64,000 nucleotides of DNA, taken from IMG/VR virus record IMGVR_UViG_3300010367_000012, positions 48,477 through 112,476 of that record; one strand, 5' to 3'. The notes beneath the pieces are model-generated. The model was not told the DNA's origin. It did not search any database and saw only the letters and a list, made by a program, of their open reading frames with translations. This DNA comes from a virus. The stretch's first letter is position 1, and every line of letters begins with the position of its first letter. Position numbers and translations under genes: made by a program. Below are positions 5,895-12,569 of the stretch, one piece after another.

Positions 5895-5966
5895 GTGACT
5901 GTAGCATAATGGCAATGCGCCACGTTGTGGTCGTGGTTTATGCGGGTTCAATTCCCGTCAGTCACC
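5895..5966 (+). tRNA. tRNA-His(GTG)
   Basis: Acceptor GTGACTG/CAGTCAC. Anticodon stem CCACG/CGTGG with loop TTGTGGT gives GTG. The discriminator is C5966, as in bacterial tRNA-His. The base before the acceptor is T5894, so the usual encoded G-1 is absent. Confidence 0.93.
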
Positions 5967-5968
5967 CC

Positions 5969-6050
5969 GGATGTGTAACCCGTAATTGGTAGCGGTGCGG
6001 CCTGTAAAGCCGTTGTTTCGACTCTGGGGGTTCAAGTCCCTCCGCATCCA
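5969..6050 (+). tRNA. tRNA-Tyr(GTA)
   Basis: Acceptor GGATGTG/CGCATCC. Loop CTGTAAA gives GTA. A long variable arm (TTGTTTCGACTCT) is present, as in bacterial class II tRNA-Tyr. Discriminator A6050. This is the last tRNA before a terminator. Confidence 0.95.
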
Positions 6051-6066
6051 CGTAAGACCAAAAGAA

Positions 6067-6103
6067 GCCCCTAGCAGATGTAATGTCTCTGCTAGGGGTT
6101 TTT
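6067..6103 (+). terminator. Rho-independent terminator after tRNA cluster
   Basis: An 11-bp perfect stem, CCCCTAGCAGA (6068-6078) with TCTGCTAGGGG (6088-6098), has a 9-nt loop and is followed by TTTTT (6099-6103). It ends the tRNA-cluster transcript. Confidence 0.93.
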
Positions 6104-6105
6104 CA

Positions 6106-6182
6106 ATACCACAAAGCTGTGGTATTTCTGTGACTTGTGTTACGAATGCATAACAATGTGGAATATGTGATTCTAGTATACT
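6106..6182 (+). promoter_or_regulatory. Intergenic control region upstream of the helical repeat gene
   Basis: An 8-bp hairpin, ATACCACA (6106-6113) with TGTGGTAT (6118-6125), is followed by an inverted repeat TGTTA (6138-6142) / TAACA (6151-6155) that could be an operator. A good -10 hexamer TATACT lies at 6177-6182; the matching -35 position (CAATGT, 6154-6159) is poor. A regulated promoter for the gene at 6226 is likely but not proven. Confidence 0.45.
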
Positions 6183-6225
6183 TATAAGCGAAATGTTCCA
6201 ACCACATCCCCCCACAGGAGCATAA

Positions 6226-7362
6226 ATGGCAGAGTCATGGCCAGATGACGGATTGATGGACCTTCAACAGGAGCACCTAATCCTAGCTAATCAACTTGCT
6301 GATAACACTCTTCAGCTTGAGCAGGGACAGCGAGTAACTGATACTCGTGTATCTCAGGCTCACGGAGATCTAGCTAATGGACAACGTGCAATTGTTGGTG
6401 ACATCCACAATGCCGCTCACAATGTAATTAGAGAAGTATCCACAGACACACAGTTCCTGGACACAGGACAGAAGCTGCTTGAGATGGGCCAGCGTGGCAT
6501 CGTAGAGGACCTAGGAAGAGGTTTCCTGGGTGTAGAGCGTGGCCAGGCTGCATCCGACCGCAACGTAGACGGGGCCGCAAGACACCTAGATACTGGTCAG
6601 CGCTTTATTGATAACAACCTATATCGTGGATTCCATCAGACTGAGCATGGACAGCGCGAAACCGACAGAAATGTAGATCACAATTTCCGTTGGAACGATC
6701 TAATTCTTAGAGAGCTTCAGCGTGAAGTTGATCGTGATACTCGTGAGCTAGAGCGCGGACAGCGTTGGAGTGACGAGAAGAATAGCGATAACTTCTACCG
6801 CACAGGACGTGCACTTTCTCACAACGCAGAAGAGAATGCAGAAGCTTTTGGTGACACTAACCAGCACCTAAGCGATGTAGAGCGTCGTGTAGAAAACCGT
6901 ATGAGCGACCTAGACCGTAGAGTTGAAGTTGGACAACTGCGTAATCACGATGAGATTCGCTACCAGTCTGAGCTAACTCGTGAGAAGGCTGTAAAGAATG
7001 AGCTAGAGACTCGTCTGTACTTGCGTGACCGTGAGGACAGAACTGAAGATCTAGTACGTACAATGGCTGATCGCAACCTTGATGAGATGCGTGGATTCGA
7101 GCGTCGTTCTCGTGACGATGAGGGACGTACCCGTGACCTTATTCGCCACATTGAGGAAGAGGCTAATGAGCGTGCATTCCTAAAGGCACAGCTAGCAAAC
7201 CAGGAACTACGCACAGAGCTAGCAATTGAGCGTGCTCTACGTCGTCGTCACTGGGATAATGAGCCAGTTAGATTTGACCCAAGAATCAATATCGTAATTG
7301 ATGATGACGATGACGACAGACATCATCGTCGTGAGCGTCGTGAGTCTTCTCAGACAGTCTAA
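6226..7362 (+). CDS. Long helical protein with 18-residue repeats
   Basis: This 378-residue, highly charged protein is predicted by eye to be nearly all helix. A GQ(R/K) motif recurs with exact 18-residue register at Gly 34, 52, 88, 106, 124, 142 and 178, usually preceded by L-E/D-x. Eighteen residues are five full alpha-helical turns, so the motif would stay on one face of a straight rod. Residues 190-330 are a denser Arg/Glu coiled coil, and the C-terminus has an acidic run (DDDDDDR) then HHRRERRE. No signal or membrane segment. It follows the tRNA terminator with AGGAG before the ATG and pairs with the next gene. The family is unknown; a virion or scaffold role is possible. Confidence 0.8.
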   Translation: MAESWPDDGLMDLQQEHLILANQLADNTLQLEQGQRVTDTRVSQAHGDLANGQRAIVGDIHNAAHNVIREVSTDTQFLDTGQKLLEMGQRGIVEDLGRGFLGVERGQAASDRNVDGAARHLDTGQRFIDNNLYRGFHQTEHGQRETDRNVDHNFRWNDLILRELQREVDRDTRELERGQRWSDEKNSDNFYRTGRALSHNAEENAEAFGDTNQHLSDVERRVENRMSDLDRRVEVGQLRNHDEIRYQSELTREKAVKNELETRLYLRDREDRTEDLVRTMADRNLDEMRGFERRSRDDEGRTRDLIRHIEEEANERAFLKAQLANQELRTELAIERALRRRHWDNEPVRFDPRINIVIDDDDDDRHHRRERRESSQTV

Positions 7363-7373
7363 GGAGTAATGTT

Positions 7374-7748
7374 ATGCCTTTAGACATTGGTTTCGCTTAT
7401 CAGAATACTTCCACACAAACAGTAGTAGACGATGCTTGGACCTCCCTTATTGGTGGCCCAACTCAGCTACTGGGCTTGACAGTTGGTCCAATTGCTACAC
7501 TCGTAGAACTAAAGGGATACGTTCTTAATTTGTCTAAGGACGAAGCAAGAATTCGTATCGTTGTAGACGGGGTAGAAGTAGCTCAAGGATCTCCAGAGAA
7601 CCCACTAATGTATGTGGCAGCATTCCCAAGCACAACAATTGGTTTCCATACCATTGATTTCCAGGCCATCGCACTTGAGTGCGCGGAACTAGCTTTCGCT
7701 GGACCTGTAGGCTTTACCGCAATTGACTTCGTGACAATTACGGCGTAG
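7374..7748 (+). CDS. Beta-rich hypothetical protein, 124 aa
   Basis: This gene lies 11 bases after the helical repeat gene, behind AAGGAG. The sequence is rich in Val, Ile, Thr and Gly with alternating hydrophobic strands (VELKGYVLNLS, ARIRIVVDGVEVAQG), and has the appearance of a small beta-sandwich. It has a strong terminator right after it, so the two genes form one unit. A structural or virion-decoration role is a guess from composition only. Confidence 0.75.
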   Translation: MPLDIGFAYQNTSTQTVVDDAWTSLIGGPTQLLGLTVGPIATLVELKGYVLNLSKDEARIRIVVDGVEVAQGSPENPLMYVAAFPSTTIGFHTIDFQAIALECAELAFAGPVGFTAIDFVTITA

Positions 7749-7753
7749 TGAGC

Positions 7754-7789
7754 AAACCCCCCCTGTGACTGGGCTTGACAGGGGGGTTT
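7754..7789 (+). terminator. Rho-independent terminator
   Basis: Stem CCCCCCTGT (7758-7766) with ACAGGGGGG (7778-7786), flanked by AAA and TTT. Its 3' arm is shared with a second hairpin that continues into the next leader, and its loop contains the -35 box of the next promoter. Confidence 0.88.
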
Positions 7790-7820
7790 GTCATGTCGTA
7801 GGCTGTACCACATGACAAAC
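7775..7820 (+). promoter_or_regulatory. Promoter with dyad, overlapping terminator
   Basis: TTGACA (7775-7780), an 18-base spacer and TAGGCT (7799-7804) form a sigma70-like promoter that begins inside the upstream terminator loop. An 11-bp perfect inverted repeat, GTTTGTCATGT (7786-7796) and ACATGACAAAC (7810-7820), brackets the -10 box. This could be an operator or, if transcribed, a competing hairpin. Confidence 0.5.
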
Positions 7821-8177
7821 TTCACTACGAAAGATTCTGGATACAGAGAACAATATTCTACGGGTATGCAGCGGGATACACAGGATGGGAAAGCACGGTT
7901 TGACTTGCTGTTCCCTTTGGATGTACCCTACTCAGACCAGTTCTTCACACGGATTGCTGAATTGATGACCCGTGGTGCTGAGAAGTACTATGAGCGTAAC
8001 TGGGAGAAGGCTATAACTAAGGAAGAAATATCGCGCTTTCGTTCATCGGCTGCACGACATTTCTTTCAATGGATGTCTGGTGATACTGAAGAAGACCATG
8101 CTTCCGCTGTGGTATTTAATCTGCTAGCTTATGAGACCACAGTTTACAAGATAAGCCAACAGGAGGAAGAACAATGA
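7812..8177 (+). CDS. MazZ-like dATP/dGTP diphosphohydrolase (DUF5664)
   Basis: The conserved block runs from TGMQRDTQDGKARFDLL through LMTRGAEKYYERNWEK to SSAARHFFQWMSGDTEEDHASAVVFNLLAYE. This is the pattern of the all-alpha NTP pyrophosphatase family first labelled DUF5664, which includes MazZ. Its acidic residues (E/D in RGAEKY and EEDH) would bind metal. MazZ converts dATP/dGTP to monophosphates and in some phages supports 2-aminoadenine DNA. The start is uncertain: ATG 7812 is chosen, though ATG 7866 would keep the whole domain and a TTG lies upstream at 7788. The stop overlaps the next ATG (ATGA), so it is coupled to RNA ligase. Confidence 0.8.
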   Translation: MTNFTTKDSGYREQYSTGMQRDTQDGKARFDLLFPLDVPYSDQFFTRIAELMTRGAEKYYERNWEKAITKEEISRFRSSAARHFFQWMSGDTEEDHASAVVFNLLAYETTVYKISQQEEEQ

Positions 8178-9211
8178 AGCTGTACGATTTGTTCGGTTAT
8201 CGAGACTATATGCAGATGCTTGACGAAGGGTATGTGCGAGAGAACTTCCACCCTGAGCTTGATCTGCGTATCATCAACTACACGGAGAAGGCACAGTACG
8301 ACAACGAGTGGAACAAGGTAACTGCTAGGTGCCGTGGCCTTATTATCAGTTCTGATGGCACGATCATTGCACGGCCTTTCGATAAGTTCCTGAACTACGG
8401 GCAGAACCAGGCTGACGTACTTCTTATGGATGAGCCTGTAGTAGTAACCGATAAGATGGATGGTTCACTTGGTATCCTGTGGAGTTACAAGGGTCAGCAG
8501 GGTATTGCGACGCGCGGTTCCTTTACGTCGGAGCAGGCTATTCACGCTACTGCGCTCTGGAAGGAGAAGTACAACTTCCAGGTAGCTCCGATGTGGACTT
8601 ATATGTTTGAGATCGTCTATCCTCAGAATCGTATTGTGCTCAACTATGGTGACATGGATGAGCTGGTATTGCTCGGTGTACGAGACATTGAGGAAGGCGA
8701 TGTGTTGCTTCCTAACGAGGTTGTAACGTGGCGTGGTCCTAGGACTCAGACCTTCTCCTACGGGACGCTCAGAGAGGCCCTAGCGGCTCCTCAGCGGCCT
8801 AATGCAGAGGGCTTCGTCGTCTACTTCCCGAACCTTGACTACCGAATCAAGGTGAAGCAGGAGGATTACGTAGCGCTACACAAGATCGTTACAGGCTTGA
8901 CAAAGCGTCGTGTCTGGGAGAACCTTGTTGAAGGTCAGACTCTAGTAGATCTTATAGAGCTTGTTCCTGATGAGTGGCACGCGTGGCTGAAGCGGACATA
9001 CAATGAGCTGATGTTTGAGTTTGCAGGTATCAAGCAGAAGGTGGCCGTTTCCTACCTTGCCGTGGAACAGGATCTCCCTATTGGATTTACTCGTAAAGAG
9101 TTCGCAGAAAGAGTAAAGGATATGCCTTATCGGAGTATGCTGTTCGGTATCCTGGACGGTAAGGACATCAATCCTGCGGTCTGGAAGCTGATTAAACCTA
9201 GCGCAGAGTAA
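8174..9211 (+). CDS. T4 Rnl1-type RNA ligase
   Basis: This is a 345-residue nucleotidyltransferase-fold ligase. Motif I is KMDGS with the adenylated lysine at residue 94. Upstream CRGLIISSDG and ARPFDKFLNYGQ match the segment before motif I in T4 RNA ligase 1. Downstream are ATRGSF (motif Ia/III region), EGFVVYF (motif IV, about 216) and KVKQEDY (motif V, about 228). It seals 5'-phosphate and 3'-OH RNA ends, as when T4 repairs cleaved tRNA anticodon loops. AGGAGG precedes the ATG, which overlaps the stop of the upstream gene. A kinase/phosphatase partner lies at 50640. Confidence 0.9.
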   Translation: MKLYDLFGYRDYMQMLDEGYVRENFHPELDLRIINYTEKAQYDNEWNKVTARCRGLIISSDGTIIARPFDKFLNYGQNQADVLLMDEPVVVTDKMDGSLGILWSYKGQQGIATRGSFTSEQAIHATALWKEKYNFQVAPMWTYMFEIVYPQNRIVLNYGDMDELVLLGVRDIEEGDVLLPNEVVTWRGPRTQTFSYGTLREALAAPQRPNAEGFVVYFPNLDYRIKVKQEDYVALHKIVTGLTKRRVWENLVEGQTLVDLIELVPDEWHAWLKRTYNELMFEFAGIKQKVAVSYLAVEQDLPIGFTRKEFAERVKDMPYRSMLFGILDGKDINPAVWKLIKPSAE

Positions 9212-9235
9212 TTACGTTCCGTATACATAAAAGGT

Positions 9236-9280
9236 ACTGGTCTAATGCTATCCTTATGGGGAAAACAGCATTAGACCAGT
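9236..9280 (+). repeat. 14-bp perfect inverted repeat between genes
   Basis: ACTGGTCTAATGCT (9236-9249) and AGCATTAGACCAGT (9267-9280) are exact reverse complements separated by 17 bases. No U-tract follows, so it is not a typical terminator. It could be an operator, an RNase III substrate or an mRNA end-stabilising hairpin after the RNA ligase gene. Confidence 0.7.
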
Positions 9281-9384
9281 CCATATACAACCAACTTGGG
9301 GCAGGAAATCTGGAGAAATGAATCGGGTGACATGGATCTCATTGCTGTTGTCCCCTTTTCAATCTAGCCCCAAGCGAGTTGCTA

Positions 9385-9816
9385 ATGACACAAGAACAGA
9401 CTCCCACATGGTCAGGGGCGGTACAGAGAGAATTAGACGGTTTGCAGAGAAACGTTGAAACTCGATTTACGGATTTTTCCAGCCGCCTGGACAAACTATT
9501 AACACTAACTGAATATTACGCAGATAAGCATTCAACTGATATCCGTTTCGAAAATCTAAGTGAGAAAGTAGAAGATACAGAGCAGGACGTTACAGATCTA
9601 AAGAGAGAACTTAGAGATTCTTTCGAGTCGTTAAGACGTGATATCTTAGCTGAACGCCAGAGATACGAAGCAGCTATTAGCAATGAATCAACAACACGAC
9701 AGACACAGCACACGGGGTACATAAAGGCAAGACAAGAGCAATTTAGATGGTTGATGTCCGTGGTTATGATCCCTCTAGCAATAGCGATCGTAGATCTGCT
9801 GGCAACAAAGAAGTAG
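9385..9816 (+). CDS. Coiled-coil protein with C-terminal membrane segment
   Basis: This protein of about 143 residues has ATG at 9385 (a TTG two codons upstream is in frame). Residues 20-110 are a charged coiled coil with repeated hydrophobic heptads (FENLSEKVEDTEQDVTDLKREL). A single transmembrane helix near the end (WLMSVVMIPLAIAIVDLL) is followed by KK. This layout is seen in phage haemolysin XhlA/holin-like and tail-associated membrane proteins. The 60-odd bases upstream contain no strong RBS. A lysis accessory or membrane anchor role is inferred from topology only. Confidence 0.7.
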   Translation: MTQEQTPTWSGAVQRELDGLQRNVETRFTDFSSRLDKLLTLTEYYADKHSTDIRFENLSEKVEDTEQDVTDLKRELRDSFESLRRDILAERQRYEAAISNESTTRQTQHTGYIKARQEQFRWLMSVVMIPLAIAIVDLLATKK

Positions 9817-9868
9817 TAGACACGTTGATCTGCATAGTGTAGGATGTACTGCACTATGCAGATCTTTT
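9817..9868 (+). terminator. Terminator overlapping a possible promoter
   Basis: A 13-bp perfect stem, GATCTGCATAGTG (9827-9839) with CACTATGCAGATC (9852-9864), is followed by TTTTCT. Its 12-nt loop begins with TAGGAT (9840-9845), which with TAGACA (9817-9822) and a 17-base spacer could be a promoter for the next gene. The core GTAGGATGTACT is close to GTAGGCTGTACC in the element at 7797-7809. Confidence 0.85.
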
Positions 9869-9884
9869 CTATGAAGGAGGCAAG

Positions 9885-10859
9885 TTGCATTCCGTAACGA
9901 ACATTGCAGAGCTGGAAATTCTGGCTAAGGTTGATCAGGGTATCTATGACGTTCTGGCTAACCGATCTATTGGAAGAGCAGCAGCGGCTACCACCCTAGG
10001 TGAACAGAAGAATATCTCAGTATCTGAAAAGCTCGTTCGTACATGGCGAGAGAAGCACATTCCCATTGTTAAGCCTGTCACCAACCTTGGTGGCTATTCA
10101 GCAAAGACTATTGTGGTTATGCCTGACGTTCAGGTTCCTTTCCATGATGTCGATCTAGTCAACAAGTTCATTCGATTCCTTGGAGACTTCCAGCCGGACG
10201 AGCTTGCTCAGGTAGGAGACTTCACGGACTCTCAGGAAGTTGGCCGATGGGTTCGTGGACAGAAGCAGGAATTCGCGGGAGACCTTCAGGCAGGATTCGA
10301 TTCTGCTAGAGAGATCCTTGGCGATATCCGAGATGTCTTTGATGGTCCAGCTTATGTTGTTCGATCCAATCACGATGACAGGCTTGAGAAGTATCTTGAG
10401 ATGTGCGGTCCTGGTCTTGCTACCTTGCGCGACTTGACTATTGAGAAGCAAGTCTTTGACGATTACGATGTGAAGTTCATTCGTGATGCTGTCGTAGAGA
10501 TTGCTCCTGGTTGGGTTATGTGTCATGGTGATGAAGGCTCGCTGAGTCCCGCTGCTGGTAAGACAGCTTTCGGTCTGGCTAAGAACAAGTTCGGTGTTTC
10601 TACCGTTTGTGGTCATACTCACCGTGCCGGTAAGACAACTGAATCCACTGGTTACAACGGAAAGATCCGTAACACTCTTACTGGTCTTGAGGTTGGACAC
10701 TTCATGGATATCACTAAGGCAGACTACCTTAAGAAGAAGGGTGTAGCCGCTAACTGGCAGCAGGCATTCGGTATCCTTGAGGTTTATGGAGAGACAGTGT
10801 TCTCTCATCTTGTAGAGATTCAGAACGGTCAGTTCTCGGTGAATGGAGTGCTTTACTGA
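9885..10859 (+). CDS. Calcineurin-like metallophosphoesterase
   Basis: This 324-residue protein starts at TTG 9885, seven bases after AAGGAGG (an in-frame upstream start is absent). The N-terminal 60 residues look like a helix-turn-helix or adaptor (SIGRAAAATTLG, VRTWREKHIP). The phosphoesterase core follows: PDVQVPFHD, VGDFTD, SNHDDR, CHGDEG and GHTHRAG, giving the two-metal ligand set of Mre11/SbcD-like and phage DNA-processing enzymes. The stop overlaps the next ATG. A nuclease or phosphatase role in phage DNA or RNA metabolism is likely; the substrate is unknown. Confidence 0.87.
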   Translation: MHSVTNIAELEILAKVDQGIYDVLANRSIGRAAAATTLGEQKNISVSEKLVRTWREKHIPIVKPVTNLGGYSAKTIVVMPDVQVPFHDVDLVNKFIRFLGDFQPDELAQVGDFTDSQEVGRWVRGQKQEFAGDLQAGFDSAREILGDIRDVFDGPAYVVRSNHDDRLEKYLEMCGPGLATLRDLTIEKQVFDDYDVKFIRDAVVEIAPGWVMCHGDEGSLSPAAGKTAFGLAKNKFGVSTVCGHTHRAGKTTESTGYNGKIRNTLTGLEVGHFMDITKADYLKKKGVAANWQQAFGILEVYGETVFSHLVEIQNGQFSVNGVLY

Positions 10860-11278
10860 TGTACACCCCTATGAAGGATCTCAAGGAGTTCCATGACACC
10901 TTTGCTCCACAGCAGAGGGAAGAGGAGTTCCTGAGTAAGACAGAGCGTCGTATCAATCTTATCTATGAGGAGTATGAGGAAGTCTCTCAGGCTATCATTC
11001 ACCTGGAAGATACTCGACTGAATCTTACTTCTAGTTCTATGCACGAGGCTAAGGAAGAAGTCGCCAAGGAATTGGCTGATCTTCTCTATGTAGTCTATGG
11101 AACTGCTGAAGAGCTTGGTATCCCTCTTGAGGATGTCTTTGATGTAGTGCACGAATCGAACATGTCTAAGGTCTGGCCAGATGGAGAAGTCCACTACAAT
11201 GAGTTTGGTAAGGTGTTGAAGCCAAACACGTACGTCAAGCCAGATTTGAGTTTCATCCATGACAATCGAGTTCTATAG
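10859..11278 (+). CDS. MazG-like NTP pyrophosphohydrolase
   Basis: This 139-residue all-alpha protein carries the metal-binding pattern of the MazG/HisE superfamily: RRINLIYEEYEEVSQ (ExxE) then EEVAKELADLLYVVYGTAEELGI (ExxD). The C-terminus DVFDVVHESNMSKVWPDGEVHYNEFGKVLKP is typical of PRA-PH-like phage members. The enzyme hydrolyses nucleoside triphosphates (or alarmones) to monophosphates. It is translationally coupled to the metallophosphoesterase (TGATG) and is the second nucleotide pyrophosphohydrolase in the window, after the gene at 7812. Confidence 0.88.
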   Translation: MYTPMKDLKEFHDTFAPQQREEEFLSKTERRINLIYEEYEEVSQAIIHLEDTRLNLTSSSMHEAKEEVAKELADLLYVVYGTAEELGIPLEDVFDVVHESNMSKVWPDGEVHYNEFGKVLKPNTYVKPDLSFIHDNRVL

Positions 11279-11438
11279 ACCAGTACATGATGAAGGTGAT
11301 ATCTGGAGAGAAGAGAGCTGGACTTTCCATTCTGCTCCAGAGGTTCCGTATGATGTGACTGCACTTGTACATGTTTCCTGTACGTATGTGGATCTCATTC
11401 ATTACGCTGGACCTAATTGCCCTCACGTAAAGCAATAA
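11259..11438 (+). CDS. Small hypothetical protein, 59 aa
   Basis: The ATG at 11259 lies inside the end of the MazG-like gene (20-base overlap, different frame), and the frame ends with TAA at 11436-11438. The peptide is aromatic and acidic at the N-terminus (EFYRPVHDEGDIWREESWTFH), then hydrophobic with two cysteines (VSCTYVDLIHYAGPNC). A strong terminator follows immediately, which supports it as the last gene of the unit. No family recognised. Confidence 0.6.
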   Translation: MTIEFYRPVHDEGDIWREESWTFHSAPEVPYDVTALVHVSCTYVDLIHYAGPNCPHVKQ

Positions 11439-11443
11439 GCATC

Positions 11444-11476
11444 TAGCCTACCCTGTAAGATAGGGGTAGGCTATTT
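11444..11476 (+). terminator. Rho-independent terminator
   Basis: Stem TAGCCTACCC (11444-11453) with GGGTAGGCTA (11464-11473), a 10-nt loop, then TTTG. It closes the 9885-11438 gene group. Confidence 0.85.
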
Positions 11477-11497
11477 GTCATTTATAAAGGAGATCCT

Positions 11498-11956
11498 ATG
11501 CCACGAAGAAAGGCGGCCAGTCGAGTTCCGCCATTACATCCTAATCGTCCTCGCGCTGGTTCCGCATGGGATAGAACATTCCTGGGAACTGTGCCTGAAT
11601 CCAATGAGGTCATTCCTCCGAGACAGAATAGCGATCTGAATGCTATTAGAGCCAGAGCAGCCAAGCTGACAGATCCGTATCTGGCTACTGAGATCACTCT
11701 AGCTATCAACGGTAATGACGCTGCTCTTCTTCCATACCAGCCAACCCCCACTATCAATCCTGGTAGACCGCGTACACTTGCTGCTGGTTATGATGAAAGA
11801 AGTCAGTCACTTCGTATAAAATTCAGAAACGGGGAATACTATACTTACTACAATGTTCCACAGTCAGTATGGTGGAAATTCCAACGAGCACAATCCCCAG
11901 GACGCTTTATCAATACCACCCTTAACTCATATCCATATTCGAGAGGTTTGACTTGA
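11498..11956 (+). CDS. KTSC domain protein
   Basis: This 152-residue protein sits behind AAGGAG. The N-terminus is basic and proline-rich (PRRKAASRVPPLHPNRPRAG). The C-terminal 55 residues (LAAGYDERSQSLRIKFRNG followed by YYTYYNVPQSVWWKFQRA and GRFIN) match the KTSC domain, named for its association with RNases, lysyl-tRNA synthetases and phage proteins; it probably binds nucleic acid or protein. The stop overlaps the TTG start of the next gene by four bases. Confidence 0.82.
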   Translation: MPRRKAASRVPPLHPNRPRAGSAWDRTFLGTVPESNEVIPPRQNSDLNAIRARAAKLTDPYLATEITLAINGNDAALLPYQPTPTINPGRPRTLAAGYDERSQSLRIKFRNGEYYTYYNVPQSVWWKFQRAQSPGRFINTTLNSYPYSRGLT

Positions 11957-12303
11957 TCCACAATAAGAAGCATGATTTAGGACCACTATTCGTACACGGC
12001 ATCAAACTACAGAAGAAGTCTCCACTCTTCCATCGGTATCCTTCCCATGAGGTAGAGGAACCATACCGATGGTCCAACTCACTCATCATCCGTATCCCGT
12101 GGTGCCGTCAGGGCATTGTGTTGGGCCTGTGGCGCTCTACCAAGAGGTCAGAGGAGCAGATGCTTCTAGATGCTCTGGAAGGCCGTCAGATCAGCGATGA
12201 GGAGTTTTCGGATAGTGAGAAGGCGCATATTCGTCGCACTATGATTAAGAAGCAATTTACGGCAGAACAACAAGAACTACTAGTAGAGGCACTGGATATC
12301 TAA
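11953..12303 (+). CDS. Hypothetical protein, 116 aa
   Basis: A TTG start at 11953 overlaps the KTSC gene stop (TTGA). The N-terminal half is basic and aromatic (LQKKSPLFHRYPSHEVEEPYRW, RIPWCRQGIVLGLWR), and the C-terminal half is helical and acidic with TAEQQELLVEALDI. The ATG of the following gene overlaps the stop (TAATG). Coupling on both sides supports it as real. No family recognised. Confidence 0.7.
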   Translation: MIHNKKHDLGPLFVHGIKLQKKSPLFHRYPSHEVEEPYRWSNSLIIRIPWCRQGIVLGLWRSTKRSEEQMLLDALEGRQISDEEFSDSEKAHIRRTMIKKQFTAEQQELLVEALDI

Positions 12304-12569
12304 TGAGATTTCTGAAGAGAAGAACTGGTGTTAACGACACCATCAAGAACAAACTATTAAAGAGACTCCGTTCCACAACAGATGGAGAACTGATCCGTTG
12401 GGTAGACAACATCCATACTGGTATCGGTAGAAACATTTCTGAAATGCGAAAGAGCCTCACCCGAGAAGATCCAAGTGAGGCTCTAGCATATATAGACGAC
12501 ACGCGTACTGGCGCAGTATCTTTGTTGGCGGCAATGCAGGTATTGGAAGAAAGAATTACCAGACCTTAA
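12303..12569 (+). CDS. Hypothetical helical protein, 88 aa
   Basis: Coupled to the previous gene by a TAATG overlap. The sequence is helical and basic (RFLKRRTGVNDTIKNKLLKRLRS), then amphipathic, with a C-terminal helix AVSLLAAMQVLEERI. No family recognised. Its last 14 bases overlap the end of a convergent minus-strand gene. Confidence 0.7.
   Translation: MRFLKRRTGVNDTIKNKLLKRLRSTTDGELIRWVDNIHTGIGRNISEMRKSLTREDPSEALAYIDDTRTGAVSLLAAMQVLEERITRP

Noticed and set aside
9318-9456. 46-codon frame starting at an ATG after GGAGAA
   Set aside because: It overlaps the start of the coiled-coil membrane gene heavily, its RBS spacing is too short, and its composition is random-like.
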